A stretch of DNA of 64,000 nt from Streptomyces flavotricini (GCF_020639365.1 NZ_JAINUL010000001.1:4613454-4677453), one strand, 5' to 3'. Positions 42,148 through 51,291 are shown, numbered from the stretch's first letter. Notes: generated by a model not told the origin, from the letters alone. Made by a program: numbers and translations.

Positions 42148-43782
42148 TCAGTCAAAACGGGCAGCGAGCAGGACGATGTCCTCCACTCCGTCCTCCGTGG
42201 CGGCCATGGCGGCCGTGGTGGCGGACGGGGCGGAAGCCGCCGCGGGGGCGGAACCGGCGGGGGCGACCGCCGGATCGTCCGCGGGCAGCACCGTCCGCAG
42301 GATGTGGTCGCAGAGGGCCGCCGGATCGTCACGGATGGCCCGGGGCACCCCCGCGGCGGCCGCGTGCAGCCGCGCGTAGGCCCGGTCCATGGAGTCTCCG
42401 GTCCGCCGCAGCAGCCCGTCGGTGTACAGCAGCACCGTTTCTCCTGGCGCGGGTTCGATCTCCACGCTCGGCGCCTCCCAGCACGACAGCATCCCGAGCG
42501 GTGCGGAGAGCGTGGTCTCCACGTACTCCGTGCGGTGCTCGCCGATGAGCAGCGGCGGGGTGTGCCCCGCCCCGGCCAGGATGATCTTCCGTCCCCGGTG
42601 TCCCCCGTGCGGGGCCCCGCCGGGTTCGCAGTACGCGAAGAGCGCCGTCGCGCAGCGCGCGGGCTCGGTCAGGCGCAGCAGCAGCTCGAGGTCGGACAGG
42701 ACCGCGACGGGGTCCTCCCCCTCCATGACGGCGTACGCGCGCAGCGAGGCCCGCAGCCGTCCCATCGCGGCGACGGCGCTGGGCCCCGCCCCGCCGACGG
42801 AGCCGACGGCCAGTCCCAGGGCGCCCTCGGGCAGCGGCAGCGCGTCGTACCAGTCGCCCCCGCCGTGCGGTCCGGTGTCGTGGCGGGCGGCGAGCTGCAC
42901 CCCGGGGATCCGCGGGAGCCGGCTGGGCAGCAGCTCCTCGGCGACCGTGGCCAGGCGCGTGCGGGAGCGTTCCACCTCCAGCATCCGGGCCAGGTGTTCG
43001 GCGGCGTGCCGCACGTAGAGCCCGGCGAGGTCGCGCTGGCGCTCGCTCGGCTCGGCCTGTTCGTCGTAGAGCCAGACGGCGGCTCCCAGCCGCCCCGTGG
43101 CCTCGGCCGTCAGCGGCAGCGCGTAGCTCGCGGCGTAGCCGAGCCGGGCGGCGACCTCGCGGTGGCGGGGGTCGACCGGGGTGCCGTACCCGCCCGAGCC
43201 GGGGGCGGCGTCGGGTTCGGGGAGCACCTCGGAGCCGCCCCGGGCGTCGGGGAGTCCGTCGAGGATGCGGCCGTACGAGGTCGCGGAGCGCGGGACGGTC
43301 TCGATGTGCCCGAGGTCCGCGCGGCCCAGCCCCAGGCCGATCGTGTGCGCCGGGCCGAGCCCGTCGGAGGGTTCGAGGACGACCAGGCCGCGGCGGGCGC
43401 CGACGAGGGCGGCTCCGGCACGCAGGAACTCCTGGAGGGAGGAGTCGAGGTCACGGGCGCGGGCGAGGCGCTCGGTGAGCTCGTGGAGGGTGGTCAGGTC
43501 GGAGACCATCCCCGCCAGCCTGTCCTGGATCACCGTGCTCGGTCCGGGGACCGCTGCCGCAGCTTGTGCCGGGGCGGTTCGGGCGGGCGTGGGCGCCGCA
43601 GTTTGCGGGGCCGCGGTAACTGCTGGATCGATTCCAGCCACTTTCGGCAGATGCGGGGCGCTCATGGCGTCCGCCTTTCCACCTGGTGCGATTCGCCATA
43701 TAGCATCGCAAACCCCCAGATCGTGCTGCGCCGCCATCAATGAATCCACATCTACACGCACACGAGGATCGATGTCCAGCAT
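42148..43782 (-). CDS. GAF - SpoIIE (PP2C-type) phosphatase with altered metal site
   Basis: 544 residues: an N-terminal leader, a GAF domain (about 85-260) and a SpoIIE/PP2C catalytic domain (about 290-520). Metal-site segments GGGDWYDALP, LLYTDGLL and EDIVLLAARF are present, but the usual GDVxGxG motif reads VGSVGGAG, so one metal-binding Asp is Ser. Activity may be reduced or lost. SpoIIE-type enzymes dephosphorylate anti-sigma antagonists in partner switching. The start at 43782 is favoured because the extra leader resembles what I recall of homologous N-termini; an ATG at 43665 is the alternative. The leader has lower GC at third positions than the rest. Confidence 0.82.
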   Translation of the reverse strand: MLDIDPRVRVDVDSLMAAQHDLGVCDAIWRIAPGGKADAMSAPHLPKVAGIDPAVTAAPQTAAPTPARTAPAQAAAAVPGPSTVIQDRLAGMVSDLTTLHELTERLARARDLDSSLQEFLRAGAALVGARRGLVVLEPSDGLGPAHTIGLGLGRADLGHIETVPRSATSYGRILDGLPDARGGSEVLPEPDAAPGSGGYGTPVDPRHREVAARLGYAASYALPLTAEATGRLGAAVWLYDEQAEPSERQRDLAGLYVRHAAEHLARMLEVERSRTRLATVAEELLPSRLPRIPGVQLAARHDTGPHGGGDWYDALPLPEGALGLAVGSVGGAGPSAVAAMGRLRASLRAYAVMEGEDPVAVLSDLELLLRLTEPARCATALFAYCEPGGAPHGGHRGRKIILAGAGHTPPLLIGEHRTEYVETTLSAPLGMLSCWEAPSVEIEPAPGETVLLYTDGLLRRTGDSMDRAYARLHAAAAGVPRAIRDDPAALCDHILRTVLPADDPAVAPAGSAPAAASAPSATTAAMAATEDGVEDIVLLAARFD

Positions 43783-43827
43783 TGCCCAGGTGGGAATCCT
43801 GGTGTCCGTGGGACGGCAACTCACTGT

Positions 43828-43852
43828 CCAGCCAAGGCTAGAACTTGGCTGG
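43828..43852. promoter_or_regulatory. Perfect 9-bp inverted repeat upstream of the SpoIIE-type gene
   Basis: CCAGCCAAG, 7-bp loop, CTTGGCTGG, 46 bp before the phosphatase start on the minus strand; the loop contains TAGCC, close to a -10. An operator over the promoter is likely. The 43783-44190 gap holds no gene; a weaker repeat ACACC N8 GGTGT lies at 44133-44150 before the Prim-Pol gene. Confidence 0.45.
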
Positions 43853-44190
43853 AAAAAGCCGGAAGCAGACGGTTTTTGCGATCGACTGGTCGGGCGTCGG
43901 AGTGGCTCCGGGTACCTAATCGGTGGTGCCCGGGGGGAGTTGGCGCAGCCCGGCGGTCGCCGGGAACCGCCCGGCACGGTCCGTCGTCCTTAGCGGCGGC
44001 AGCCGGTCTCGGCACTGGCGCGGGTCGCGTTCCGCCCCCGCCGGACGTTTGATGGACCCGTAAGAAGACTGCACGAACCGTGTGAACCTCCTTCAAGGCG
44101 GACAGTGACGCGAAACGTGTACGTGTGGTGAAACACCGGTTACATGGTGTGATGTGGCCCTCGGCGTTCAACGGAAAGGAACGAGCGCTC

Positions 44191-44904
44191 ATGCGCGAGA
44201 TCCTCGGAAGGCGTCTCCAGCGGCTCCGCGATCGCTTGAAAACCCTCCGCCCCGCCTCCGGGCAGAGCGGTGATCCGGCCCTCCCCCTCCTCGACGCGGC
44301 GCTCACCTGCGCCACCGCCCGGCAGTGGCCGGTGCTGCCCGGCGTCGGCCGCTCCGGCGCCGACAGCAACCGGTGCGCCTGCCCCGATCCCGACTGCGTC
44401 GTTCCCGGCGCGCACCCCTTCGACCCCGGGCTGCTCGCGGCCACCACCGACCCCCGGATGGTGGCCTGGTGGTGGACCAACCGGCCCACCGCCCCCGTAC
44501 TGCTGGCCACCGGAGGGTCCGCGCCCTGCGCCGTGAGCCTGCCGGCCAACGCGGCCGCGCGGGCCGTCGTACGGCTGGACGCGCAGGGCATGCGGCTCGG
44601 CCCGATCGTCGCCACGCCCACCCGTTGGGCGCTGCTGGTCGCGCCGTACTCGCTGGAGCGGCTCGGCGAACTCCTGTACGCCAAGGACCACGTGCCCTCC
44701 GCGCTGCGGTTCCACGGGGAGGGCGGCTACCTGTTGCTCCCGCCCTCCCCCGCCTCCGGCGGGGGGCAGGTGCGGTGGGAGCGCGAGCCCGAGGACGGCC
44801 CCGTCCCCGGCGGTCTGTGGCTGCCGGAGATCGAGGCGGTCGTGCACGCGCTGGTCGAGGCGAGCAGCGGGGCCTCCGGCGGCGGCAGCCGGCTCGCTTA
44901 CTGA
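44191..44904 (+). CDS. Prim-Pol (bifunctional DNA primase/polymerase N-domain) protein
   Basis: 237 residues, matching the Prim-Pol domain found in plasmid and phage primases. It has the characteristic CACPDPDCVVPGAHP and an adjacent WWWTNRPTAPVLLATG segment, but no helicase or C-terminal domain. Stand-alone copies are common in Streptomyces chromosomes; whether it primes DNA is unknown, since key acidic residues of active AEP primases are not obvious. The ATG at 44191 has AAAGGAA about 11 bp upstream; an in-frame ATG-like start at 44125 is less likely. Confidence 0.82.
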   Translation: MREILGRRLQRLRDRLKTLRPASGQSGDPALPLLDAALTCATARQWPVLPGVGRSGADSNRCACPDPDCVVPGAHPFDPGLLAATTDPRMVAWWWTNRPTAPVLLATGGSAPCAVSLPANAAARAVVRLDAQGMRLGPIVATPTRWALLVAPYSLERLGELLYAKDHVPSALRFHGEGGYLLLPPSPASGGGQVRWEREPEDGPVPGGLWLPEIEAVVHALVEASSGASGGGSRLAY

Positions 44905-45018
44905 ACCGGCGCTCCGGACGCCCGCGGATCACTCGTACGGGTGTCAGCTCGACGAGTTTCCAAGGGAATTGGGCGCGGGGATCTCCGTGCCCCATTCCCG
45001 CATCGCTATCTTCGCCGA

Positions 45019-45636
45019 ATGAATCTCCGCTTGATCGGTATCAGCGCCGGTGTGCTGATCATCTTGTCGCTCCCGCTGGCAGGAGCGATCGCCGGACCGG
45101 ATTTCGCCGGTCAGGACGACGGAAAAGGCGGCGGGTTGCTCTCCTCGCTCGGACTGGCCGATCCATCGGGTGGATCGCGTACGTCGACACCTGCCGCCGG
45201 GCCCGGGCGGCGGGCCGAGCCGGCGCGGGGAACGTCGCCGGGGCAGCCGCCCGCGCAGCGGGCTCAGCCCGGCCCGTCCGAGCAGCCCCGTACGGATTCC
45301 CGGTGCGGCCCCGAACTCTCTTCCCCGCAAGGCCTGGAGGCACAGACCTGTGTCCTCGCGGGCGAGGGCCGGACCTGGGGTCGCAGCTACTACCGCAACA
45401 CCAGCGGACGCGCGCTGGACGCCGTCCTGACGGTGATGGGGCCGGCGGGGCGCACGGTGCAGATCCGCTGCGCGGTCGGGGCCGGCGACGAGCCGGGACT
45501 GTGCGAGACGCCGCGTGAGGACTCGGCGGGGGCGCCGGACGCCTACTCGGCAGTTGCGGAGTTTGCAGTTCCGGATGATGAAGGGCGTCTGCTGCTGCGG
45601 TCCGGGAGCAACTCACCGGCACCGGCCGACGGTTGA
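45019..45636 (+). CDS. Hypothetical exported or membrane-anchored protein
   Basis: 205 residues. One N-terminal hydrophobic helix (LIGISAGVLIILSLPLAGAIA) acts as signal or anchor; it is followed by a Pro/Arg/Gly/Ser-rich linker (about 50-95) and a C-terminal beta-rich domain with two or three cysteines (DSRCGPELS, QTCVLAGEGR, IRCAVG). No family is recognised. TATCTT at 45007-45012 ends six bases before the ATG, with no ribosome site, so the message is probably leaderless. Confidence 0.72.
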   Translation: MNLRLIGISAGVLIILSLPLAGAIAGPDFAGQDDGKGGGLLSSLGLADPSGGSRTSTPAAGPGRRAEPARGTSPGQPPAQRAQPGPSEQPRTDSRCGPELSSPQGLEAQTCVLAGEGRTWGRSYYRNTSGRALDAVLTVMGPAGRTVQIRCAVGAGDEPGLCETPREDSAGAPDAYSAVAEFAVPDDEGRLLLRSGSNSPAPADG

Positions 45637-45656
45637 GCGACGGCGGAAATGGAAGG

Positions 45657-45696
45657 GCCCGGTCGCTGGCGACGGGGGATGCACCAGCGACCGGGC
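45657..45696. terminator. Long GC-rich hairpin after the exported-protein gene
   Basis: Perfect 13-bp stem (GCCCGGTCGCTGG with CCAGCGACCGGGC, 14-nt loop), 20 bp past the stop. No U-tract. A second, imperfect AT-rich inverted repeat at 45717-45770 lies toward the convergent SEC-C gene. Confidence 0.7.
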
Positions 45697-45817
45697 TACA
45701 AGAACGGTAACAAGAGATCGCCTGTTCGCAAATTCGATCTCTGATATTCAGACACCGATTTGCAGGCGATTAGCGGGAGTTGTGACCCCAGTCACCGGTC
45801 CTGCACGGGCTCGGCGG

Positions 45818-46792
45818 TCAGCTGAGCGTGACCTGGCGGTTGGTGAGTCCGCCGCGCGCCCGGCGCTCCTCCGCGGTCAGCGGGGCGTCCGCGGTCAGGG
45901 CCGTGGCCAGCCGCTCCGCGAACTCCGCCGCGGGCTTCTCCACGTCGTCGGCGGTCACTCCGGTGGGCAGGTCCCAGACGGGGACCATCAGGCCGTGCGC
46001 CCGGAACGAACCGACCAGTCGGGTGCCCTCGCCGAGCGAGGACGTGCCCGCCGCGTGCAGCCGCGCGAGGGCGTCGAGCAGCTTCTCCTCGGGGTGCGGC
46101 ATGACCCAGCGCAGGTGGTTCTTGTCCGGGGTCTCGCACCAGTAGGCCGCGTCCACGCCGGACAGCTTGACGGTGGGGATGGCGGCGGCGTTGGCGCGCT
46201 CGAGGGAGGCGGCGATCTCCGGGGAGGAGTTCTGAGCGCTCTCCGCATCCGGAATCCAGAATTCGAAGCCACTGTGCACAACCGGCTCGAAAACGCCGTC
46301 CGTGTCCAGGAGATCCTGAAGTCGCGGACCCTCGGCGGGCACGCGGCGGGCGGCCACCGGGGTGCCCGGTTCCGCGACGAGCGCGCGCTCCAGGGTGTCG
46401 GCCATGTCCCGGGCGAGGTCCCCGGTGGTCGAGTCGTTCTGGAGGCCGAGCAGGACGGAGCCGTCCTCGCGTCGCAGCGCCGGCCAGGCCATCGGCAGTA
46501 CGGTCACCAGCGTGACGGACGGGACGCCTTCGGGCAGACCGCCCTTGAGCGTGAGCGGGATGGTCGCCGCGGGCACGAGCTCGCGCAGCGCCACCCAGTC
46601 GCACTCGGAGGGCAGGCCCTCGAAGGGGCGCGCCACATGCTCGGTGACCGCGTGTGCGGCGGCTGCGCCGTGGCAGGCCTTGTAACGGCGCCCGGATCCG
46701 CAGGGGCAGGGCTCGCGTGCGCCCACCACCGGGATCTCCCCGTTCTTGAGCTGCGGCTTTGCAGTCTTCGCTGCGGGGCGCTTCTTGGCCAT
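45818..46792 (-). CDS. SEC-C motif protein (DUF5926-type)
   Basis: 324 residues. A lysine-rich start (MAKKRPAAKTAKPQLKNGE) is followed by a zinc-binding SEC-C motif, PCPCGSGRRYKACHG, at about residues 28-42, similar to the C-terminal tail of SecA. The rest is a mixed alpha/beta domain with no recognised function (WIPDAESAQN, WVMPHPEEKLLDALAR). SEC-C motifs bind zinc and often contact ribosomes or SecB-like partners. GGGAG precedes the ATG at 46792. Confidence 0.85.
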   Translation of the reverse strand: MAKKRPAAKTAKPQLKNGEIPVVGAREPCPCGSGRRYKACHGAAAAHAVTEHVARPFEGLPSECDWVALRELVPAATIPLTLKGGLPEGVPSVTLVTVLPMAWPALRREDGSVLLGLQNDSTTGDLARDMADTLERALVAEPGTPVAARRVPAEGPRLQDLLDTDGVFEPVVHSGFEFWIPDAESAQNSSPEIAASLERANAAAIPTVKLSGVDAAYWCETPDKNHLRWVMPHPEEKLLDALARLHAAGTSSLGEGTRLVGSFRAHGLMVPVWDLPTGVTADDVEKPAAEFAERLATALTADAPLTAEERRARGGLTNRQVTLS

Positions 46793-46878
46793 CGTGGGTG
46801 TCTCCCGGTTGCGGCGGTACGGCGTTGTGTCTGGGCGCGAGCCTAGCCGTTCGCGCCGCCGCAACCGGGAGGGTGCGG

Positions 46879-46907
46879 CCGGGAGCACGGTCGGCGTGCG
46901 CTCCCGG
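46879..46907 (-). terminator. Probable hairpin terminator
   Basis: CCGGGAGC pairs with GCTCCCGG around a loop that itself contains GCAC/GTGC. It lies about 57 bp after the stop of the minus-strand ATP-binding protein gene and 87 bp before the SEC-C start. Confidence 0.4.
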
Positions 46908-46963
46908 CGGCCGCTCGTTCGGATGGCCGGTGTCGTCGTCGAGGATCCGGGTCGGGGATCCGG

Positions 46964-47479
46964 TCACGGATGGAGATCGTCGAAGGCGGTGCTGAAGTCG
47001 ATCGCCGGGGGCGCAACGCGCGTAGCGAAATCCTCGTGCCGGGCCCCGCACGCAACCGTCACCCATACGGTGACCTCGCCTGCCGCTCCGTCCCGGACAC
47101 CCCAGTCCTGGGCGAGGGCGCTGATGATGTTCAGCCCCCGGCCGCCGCGCGCGGTGACCGAGGGCGTGGCCGGAACCGGGCGGGTGGGGCCGCCCCCGTC
47201 CGTGACCTCGACCGTCAGCCGCCCCGCCTTGTCGATGCGCCACGCGGCGCGTATCTCCCCGTCCCCGACCTCTCCGGCACCCAGCGGTCTGCCGTGCCGG
47301 CAGGCATTGCTGAGCAGTTCGGAAAGGATCAGTACGGCGTCGTCCACGACCGATTCGGACACTCCGCTCATACGCAATTGCTCACGCATGCGGCGCCTTG
47401 CCTCGCCCACGCCCGCAGGACCATGGCATACGTCCATACGCGAAGACGTGGGCACTTCCTGTGCCACCACCAACGCCAC
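46964..47479 (-). CDS. ATP-binding protein, RsbW-like anti-sigma type
   Basis: 171 residues, a single GHKL ATPase domain with N-box LILSELLSNACRHG, G1 VTDGGGPTRP and G2 GGRGLNII. The G1 box reads DGGGP, slightly unusual. The GTG at 47479 is chosen because AAGGAGG lies 8 bp upstream; an extension to 47566 has no ribosome site. It is the second such protein in the window after 39981. Probably a regulator of a sigma factor or a serine kinase; the partner is not identifiable. Confidence 0.85.
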   Translation of the reverse strand: MALVVAQEVPTSSRMDVCHGPAGVGEARRRMREQLRMSGVSESVVDDAVLILSELLSNACRHGRPLGAGEVGDGEIRAAWRIDKAGRLTVEVTDGGGPTRPVPATPSVTARGGRGLNIISALAQDWGVRDGAAGEVTVWVTVACGARHEDFATRVAPPAIDFSTAFDDLHP

Positions 47480-47651
47480 CCCCGGAACCTCCTTAGCCCC
47501 ACGCCATGGTCTGGATGCCCCAATGGCCTGGACCGGAAACCGACGCGGCGGAGCCCTCTGACGCATTCATGTCGGACGATTGCGGAGCGGATGCGCCGGT
47601 GCACACCCTGTCACCCGCGTGGCCTGCGGGGCGGGTGCGCAAAAGGGGACG

Positions 47652-48449
47652 TCAGCGCCCGAGCTGTGACAGAACTTGCCGCGGCCTGTTCGTGATGATT
47701 GCTTCCACACCCAGATCAGCGCAGAGCTGAACGTCTTCGGGTTCGTTCACGGTCCATACGTGTACGGAGTGGCCCGCGCTCTGGAGCTTGCGGATGAACC
47801 CGGGGTGGCTGCGCACGATGCGCATCCCGGGACCCGCGATCCGCACCCCGGCCGGCAGCCGCCCGTCGCGCATCCGGGGCGAGATGAACTGCATCAGGTA
47901 CACGGTCGGAACCGTCGGCGCGGCCGCCCGCACCCGGTGCAGGGAGCGTGCCGAGAAGCTCATGACGCGGACCGGGTGCGGACCCTCGGCGGGCGGTGCG
48001 TCCAGCCCGAACCGCTTGAGGAGGAAGAGGAGCCGCTCCTCCACCTGTCCGGCCCAGCGGGTCGGGTGCTTCGTCTCGATGGCGAGCTGCACCGGCCGGC
48101 CGGCGTCCGCGACCAGCTCCAGGAGCCGCTCCAGGGTGAGCACGGAGGTGCGCTCGGGGTCGGCGTCCCAGTCCGGGGACTCCTCGCGGTCCTTCCAGGA
48201 GCCGAAATCGAGGGCGGCGAGGTCGGCCAGCTCCAGGGCGGAGACGGCGCCGCGGCCGTTGGAGGTGCGGTTGACCCGGCGGTCGTGGACCAGCACCAGA
48301 TGGCCGTCGGCGGTGAGCCGGACATCGCATTCGAGGGCGTCGGCGCCGTACTCGATGGCCTTGCGGTAGGCGGCCAGGGTGTGCTCGGGGGCATCCTCCG
48401 AGGCGCCGCGGTGGGCGACGACCTGGATGGGCGGCAGTGCGTGGGTCAC
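47652..48449 (-). CDS. Glycerophosphodiester phosphodiesterase
   Basis: 265 residues, TIM-barrel GDPD family. The N-terminal VVAHRGASEDAPEHTLAA carries the catalytic His-Arg and the metal-binding Glu; DALECDVRLTADGHLVLVHD provides the Glu/Asp ligands and second catalytic His. Hydrolyses glycerophosphodiesters to glycerol-3-phosphate and an alcohol. There is no signal peptide, so it is cytoplasmic. The GTG at 48449 is set by alignment; no strong ribosome site is seen. It is divergent from the HtrA gene. Confidence 0.93.
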   Translation of the reverse strand: MTHALPPIQVVAHRGASEDAPEHTLAAYRKAIEYGADALECDVRLTADGHLVLVHDRRVNRTSNGRGAVSALELADLAALDFGSWKDREESPDWDADPERTSVLTLERLLELVADAGRPVQLAIETKHPTRWAGQVEERLLFLLKRFGLDAPPAEGPHPVRVMSFSARSLHRVRAAAPTVPTVYLMQFISPRMRDGRLPAGVRIAGPGMRIVRSHPGFIRKLQSAGHSVHVWTVNEPEDVQLCADLGVEAIITNRPRQVLSQLGR

Positions 48450-48673
48450 CGGGTCATGGTGCCACCGAGACGGCCCCGGGTGTCGGGATCCACCGTGCGG
48501 ATGCGCCCGGAATGCCGGATATAAAGAATGGGGCAGACGCACAGGTCCGGCTTACAGTGCTCTGACGGGTCATGGGGAAGGCTTTTCCCAGGAACTTGTG
48601 CGGCACGTCGAACGTTCTGTCGGGCCGAATCGCCAGTTTTTCTGAAGCCGTGTGTGACGAGGAGAAGAGCGCT

Positions 48674-50179
48674 GTGAGCACCGAGAACGAGGGCACCGCG
48701 GCCCCTACGCCCCCCGCGGCCCCGTCCACACCCCCGGTGGCCGCTCCCGCCCCCGAGACGTCTGCGACCGCACCGGCCGCCGAGACCCCGGCGGCGCCTG
48801 CTCCGGCCGCACCCGTCGCGGAGCCGGTCACCCAGCAGCTCCCGCCGACGCCCGCGCCCGGCACGGAGCCGACCCGGCAGATCCCGCCCGCACCGGCCCC
48901 CGCCTACCCCCAGGCCCCCGCGCCGCAGGCTCCGGCCGCGCACGGCGCCGAGGGCTGGCCGCCCCCGCCGCCCGCGGTCCCGGCGTACGGCTCGGGAGGC
49001 GGCCACGACGGCGGCGCCTGGGGCGCGCCCCCGACCGCCGACGGCTTCCCGCCCGCCAAGCCGAAGGGCAAGGGCGGCCTGGTCGCCGCCGTGCTCGTGG
49101 CGGCCCTCCTCGCCGGCGGCGTCGGCGGCGGCATCGGCTTCTGGGCCGCCGAGCGCAGCGAGAACGGCGTCGGCTCGACCACGGTCGCCGCGAGCAGCAC
49201 CCCCAAGGACCTCAAGCGGGAGGCCGGCTCGATCGCGGGCCTGGCCGCGGGCGCGCTGCCCAGCGTCGTCACCATCGAGGCCTCGGCCGGCGACGGCGAG
49301 GGCGGTACCGGCACCGGCTTCGTCTATGACCAGCAGGGCCACATCCTCACCAACAACCACGTGGTGGCCTCCGCCGCGAACGGCGGCAAGCTCTCCGCCA
49401 CCTTCTCCGACGGCAAGAAGTACGAGGCCGAGGTCATCGGCCGGGCCCAGGGCTACGACGTGGCCGTGCTCAAGCTGAAGAACCCGCCGGCCGGCCTCAA
49501 GCCGCTGCCGCTCGGCGACTCCGACAAGGTCGCGGTCGGCGACTCGACCATCGCGATCGGCGCGCCCTTCGGCCTGTCCAACACGGTCACCACCGGCATC
49601 GTCAGCGCCAAGAACCGCCCGGTGGCTTCCGGTGACGGCTCCGGCGGCAAGAACTCGTACATGAGCGCGCTCCAGACGGACGCCTCGATCAACCCCGGCA
49701 ACTCCGGCGGTCCGCTGCTCGACGGGCGCGGTGCGGTCATCGGCATCAACTCCGCCATCCAGTCGGCCGGCAACGGCGGCTTCGGCGGCGGCCAGGCCGG
49801 CTCCATCGGCCTCGGCTTCGCCATCCCGGTCAACCAGGCGAAGAACGTCGCCGAGTCCCTGATCAAGACCGGCAAGCCGGTCTATCCGATCATCTCGGTC
49901 TCCGTGGACCTCCAGTCCAAGACCGACGGCGCCAAGATCTCCGAGCAGGGTGCGCCCGCCAACGACCTGGTCGACCCCAACGGTCCGGCCGGCAAGGCGG
50001 GCCTCAAGCCCGGCGATGTGATCACCCGGTTCGGCGACAAGCCGATCGACAGCGGCCCGACCCTGATCAGCGAGATCTGGACGCACAAGCCGGGCGACGT
50101 GGTGAAGCTGACCTACCTGCGCGACGGCAAGCCGACCACCGTCGACATCACCCTCGGCTCGCGGGTGGGCGACAAGTAA
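48674..50179 (+). CDS. HtrA/DegP-type membrane-anchored serine protease with PDZ
   Basis: 501 residues. A cytoplasmic Pro/Ala-rich region (1-130) leads to one membrane helix (about 135-160), then an extracellular trypsin-fold protease with the triad in TNNHVV (His about 226), YDVAVLKL (Asp about 261) and NPGNSGGP (Ser about 341), and one PDZ domain (GPAGKAGLKPGDVI). Such proteases degrade or process misfolded envelope proteins. The GTG at 48674 has GGAG 9 bp upstream. It is monocistronic and ends before a hairpin terminator. Confidence 0.93.
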   Translation: MSTENEGTAAPTPPAAPSTPPVAAPAPETSATAPAAETPAAPAPAAPVAEPVTQQLPPTPAPGTEPTRQIPPAPAPAYPQAPAPQAPAAHGAEGWPPPPPAVPAYGSGGGHDGGAWGAPPTADGFPPAKPKGKGGLVAAVLVAALLAGGVGGGIGFWAAERSENGVGSTTVAASSTPKDLKREAGSIAGLAAGALPSVVTIEASAGDGEGGTGTGFVYDQQGHILTNNHVVASAANGGKLSATFSDGKKYEAEVIGRAQGYDVAVLKLKNPPAGLKPLPLGDSDKVAVGDSTIAIGAPFGLSNTVTTGIVSAKNRPVASGDGSGGKNSYMSALQTDASINPGNSGGPLLDGRGAVIGINSAIQSAGNGGFGGGQAGSIGLGFAIPVNQAKNVAESLIKTGKPVYPIISVSVDLQSKTDGAKISEQGAPANDLVDPNGPAGKAGLKPGDVITRFGDKPIDSGPTLISEIWTHKPGDVVKLTYLRDGKPTTVDITLGSRVGDK

Positions 50180-50224
50180 CGACGCCCGACCCGGGCGTGA
50201 AACCGACGGGGCCGCTGGCTTGAT

Positions 50225-50264
50225 GGGAGGGGCCGTGGGCGCGAATACGCCTACGGCCCCTCCC
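50225..50264 (+). terminator. Hairpin terminator after the HtrA gene
   Basis: Perfect 12-bp stem (GGGAGGGGCCGT with ACGGCCCCTCCC) with a further GGGCG/CGCC pairing in the loop, 45 bp past the stop. It ends 10 bp before the -10 of the LysR gene. Confidence 0.8.
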
Positions 50265-50286
50265 AACGTCCGCTTATGCTTCCCAT

Positions 50287-51192
50287 GTGTTCGATTCCCG
50301 GCACATACGTACTTTCCACGAAGTGGTGGCCTCCGGGTCCTACTCGGCGGCAGCCCGCGCCCTCGGGTACACCCAGCCTGCGATCACGCAGCAGATGAAG
50401 GCGCTCGAACGCGCCGTCGGTACCCCGCTCTTCACCCGGGTCGGCCGCAAGATGCAGCTCACCGAGGCCGGCGAGTCGATGGCCCGGCACGCCGAGTCCA
50501 TCCTCGGCAGTCTCTCCGCCGCCGAGGCGCAGCTCAAGGCGTACGCCCGCCTGCGCACCGGGCGGGTCCGGCTGTGCGGCTTCCCCAGCGCCAACGTCAC
50601 CCTGGTCCCGGAGGCCCTGAGTGACCTGGCCAAGGACCATCCGGGCATCCAGGTCGAGCTGTTGGAGGGGGAGCCCCCGGAGTCGCTGCGCCGACTGGAG
50701 CGCGGGGAGTGCGACATCACCCTGGCTTTCACCTACCCCGGGCTCCACGAGGAGATCCCGGAGGAGGTCGCCGAGGTCAGGCTGCTGGAGGACCAGCTGA
50801 CGGTGCTGCTCCCGACCGGGCACCCGCTGGCCCGGCGGCGGGCCGTGCACCTGGCCGATCTCGCGGAGGAGCGGTGGATCGCCGGCTGCCCGCGCTGCCG
50901 GGCGAACCTGCTGCACGAGTGTGCCGAGCTGGGCTTCGTGCCCGACATCCGGTTCGCCACGGACGACAACCTGGTCGTGCAGAGCATGGTCGGACAGGGG
51001 CTCGGCGTGGCGATGATGCCCGCGCTCGTGCTGCCCTCCCTCTCCCTGAACAAGGTGTGCGGGCGGCCGCTCCAGCCCGCCGCGCGCCGGCACATCGCCG
51101 CGTACGTCTACCGCGATCACCTGCGCATCCCGGCGACCTCCGTGGTCCTGGACGCGCTCAAGCAGGTGGCTTCGAACCGCGTCGGCTGCTGA
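50287..51192 (+). CDS. LysR-family transcriptional regulator
   Basis: 301 residues. The N-terminal winged HTH reads RHIRTFHEVVASGSYSAAAR and ALGYTQPAITQQMKALE, followed by a LysR substrate-binding domain (RTGRVRLCGFPSANVTLVPE onward). The ligand is unknown. A GTG at 50287 lies six bases after TATGCT (50275-50280), which indicates a leaderless message. It lies upstream of cysteine dioxygenase on the same strand, so it may regulate the CDO-transporter pair, though LysR genes more often run divergently from targets. Confidence 0.92.
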   Translation: MFDSRHIRTFHEVVASGSYSAAARALGYTQPAITQQMKALERAVGTPLFTRVGRKMQLTEAGESMARHAESILGSLSAAEAQLKAYARLRTGRVRLCGFPSANVTLVPEALSDLAKDHPGIQVELLEGEPPESLRRLERGECDITLAFTYPGLHEEIPEEVAEVRLLEDQLTVLLPTGHPLARRRAVHLADLAEERWIAGCPRCRANLLHECAELGFVPDIRFATDDNLVVQSMVGQGLGVAMMPALVLPSLSLNKVCGRPLQPAARRHIAAYVYRDHLRIPATSVVLDALKQVASNRVGC

Positions 51193-51291
51193 TCACCGGA
51201 CGTCCTTCCCCTTTAATTCATAAGCAGGGCTTGGGATTTCAGGTGAGAACTGTCGTTGGACGTGATGGGTCGGCTGTCCGACGCTGCGGGT

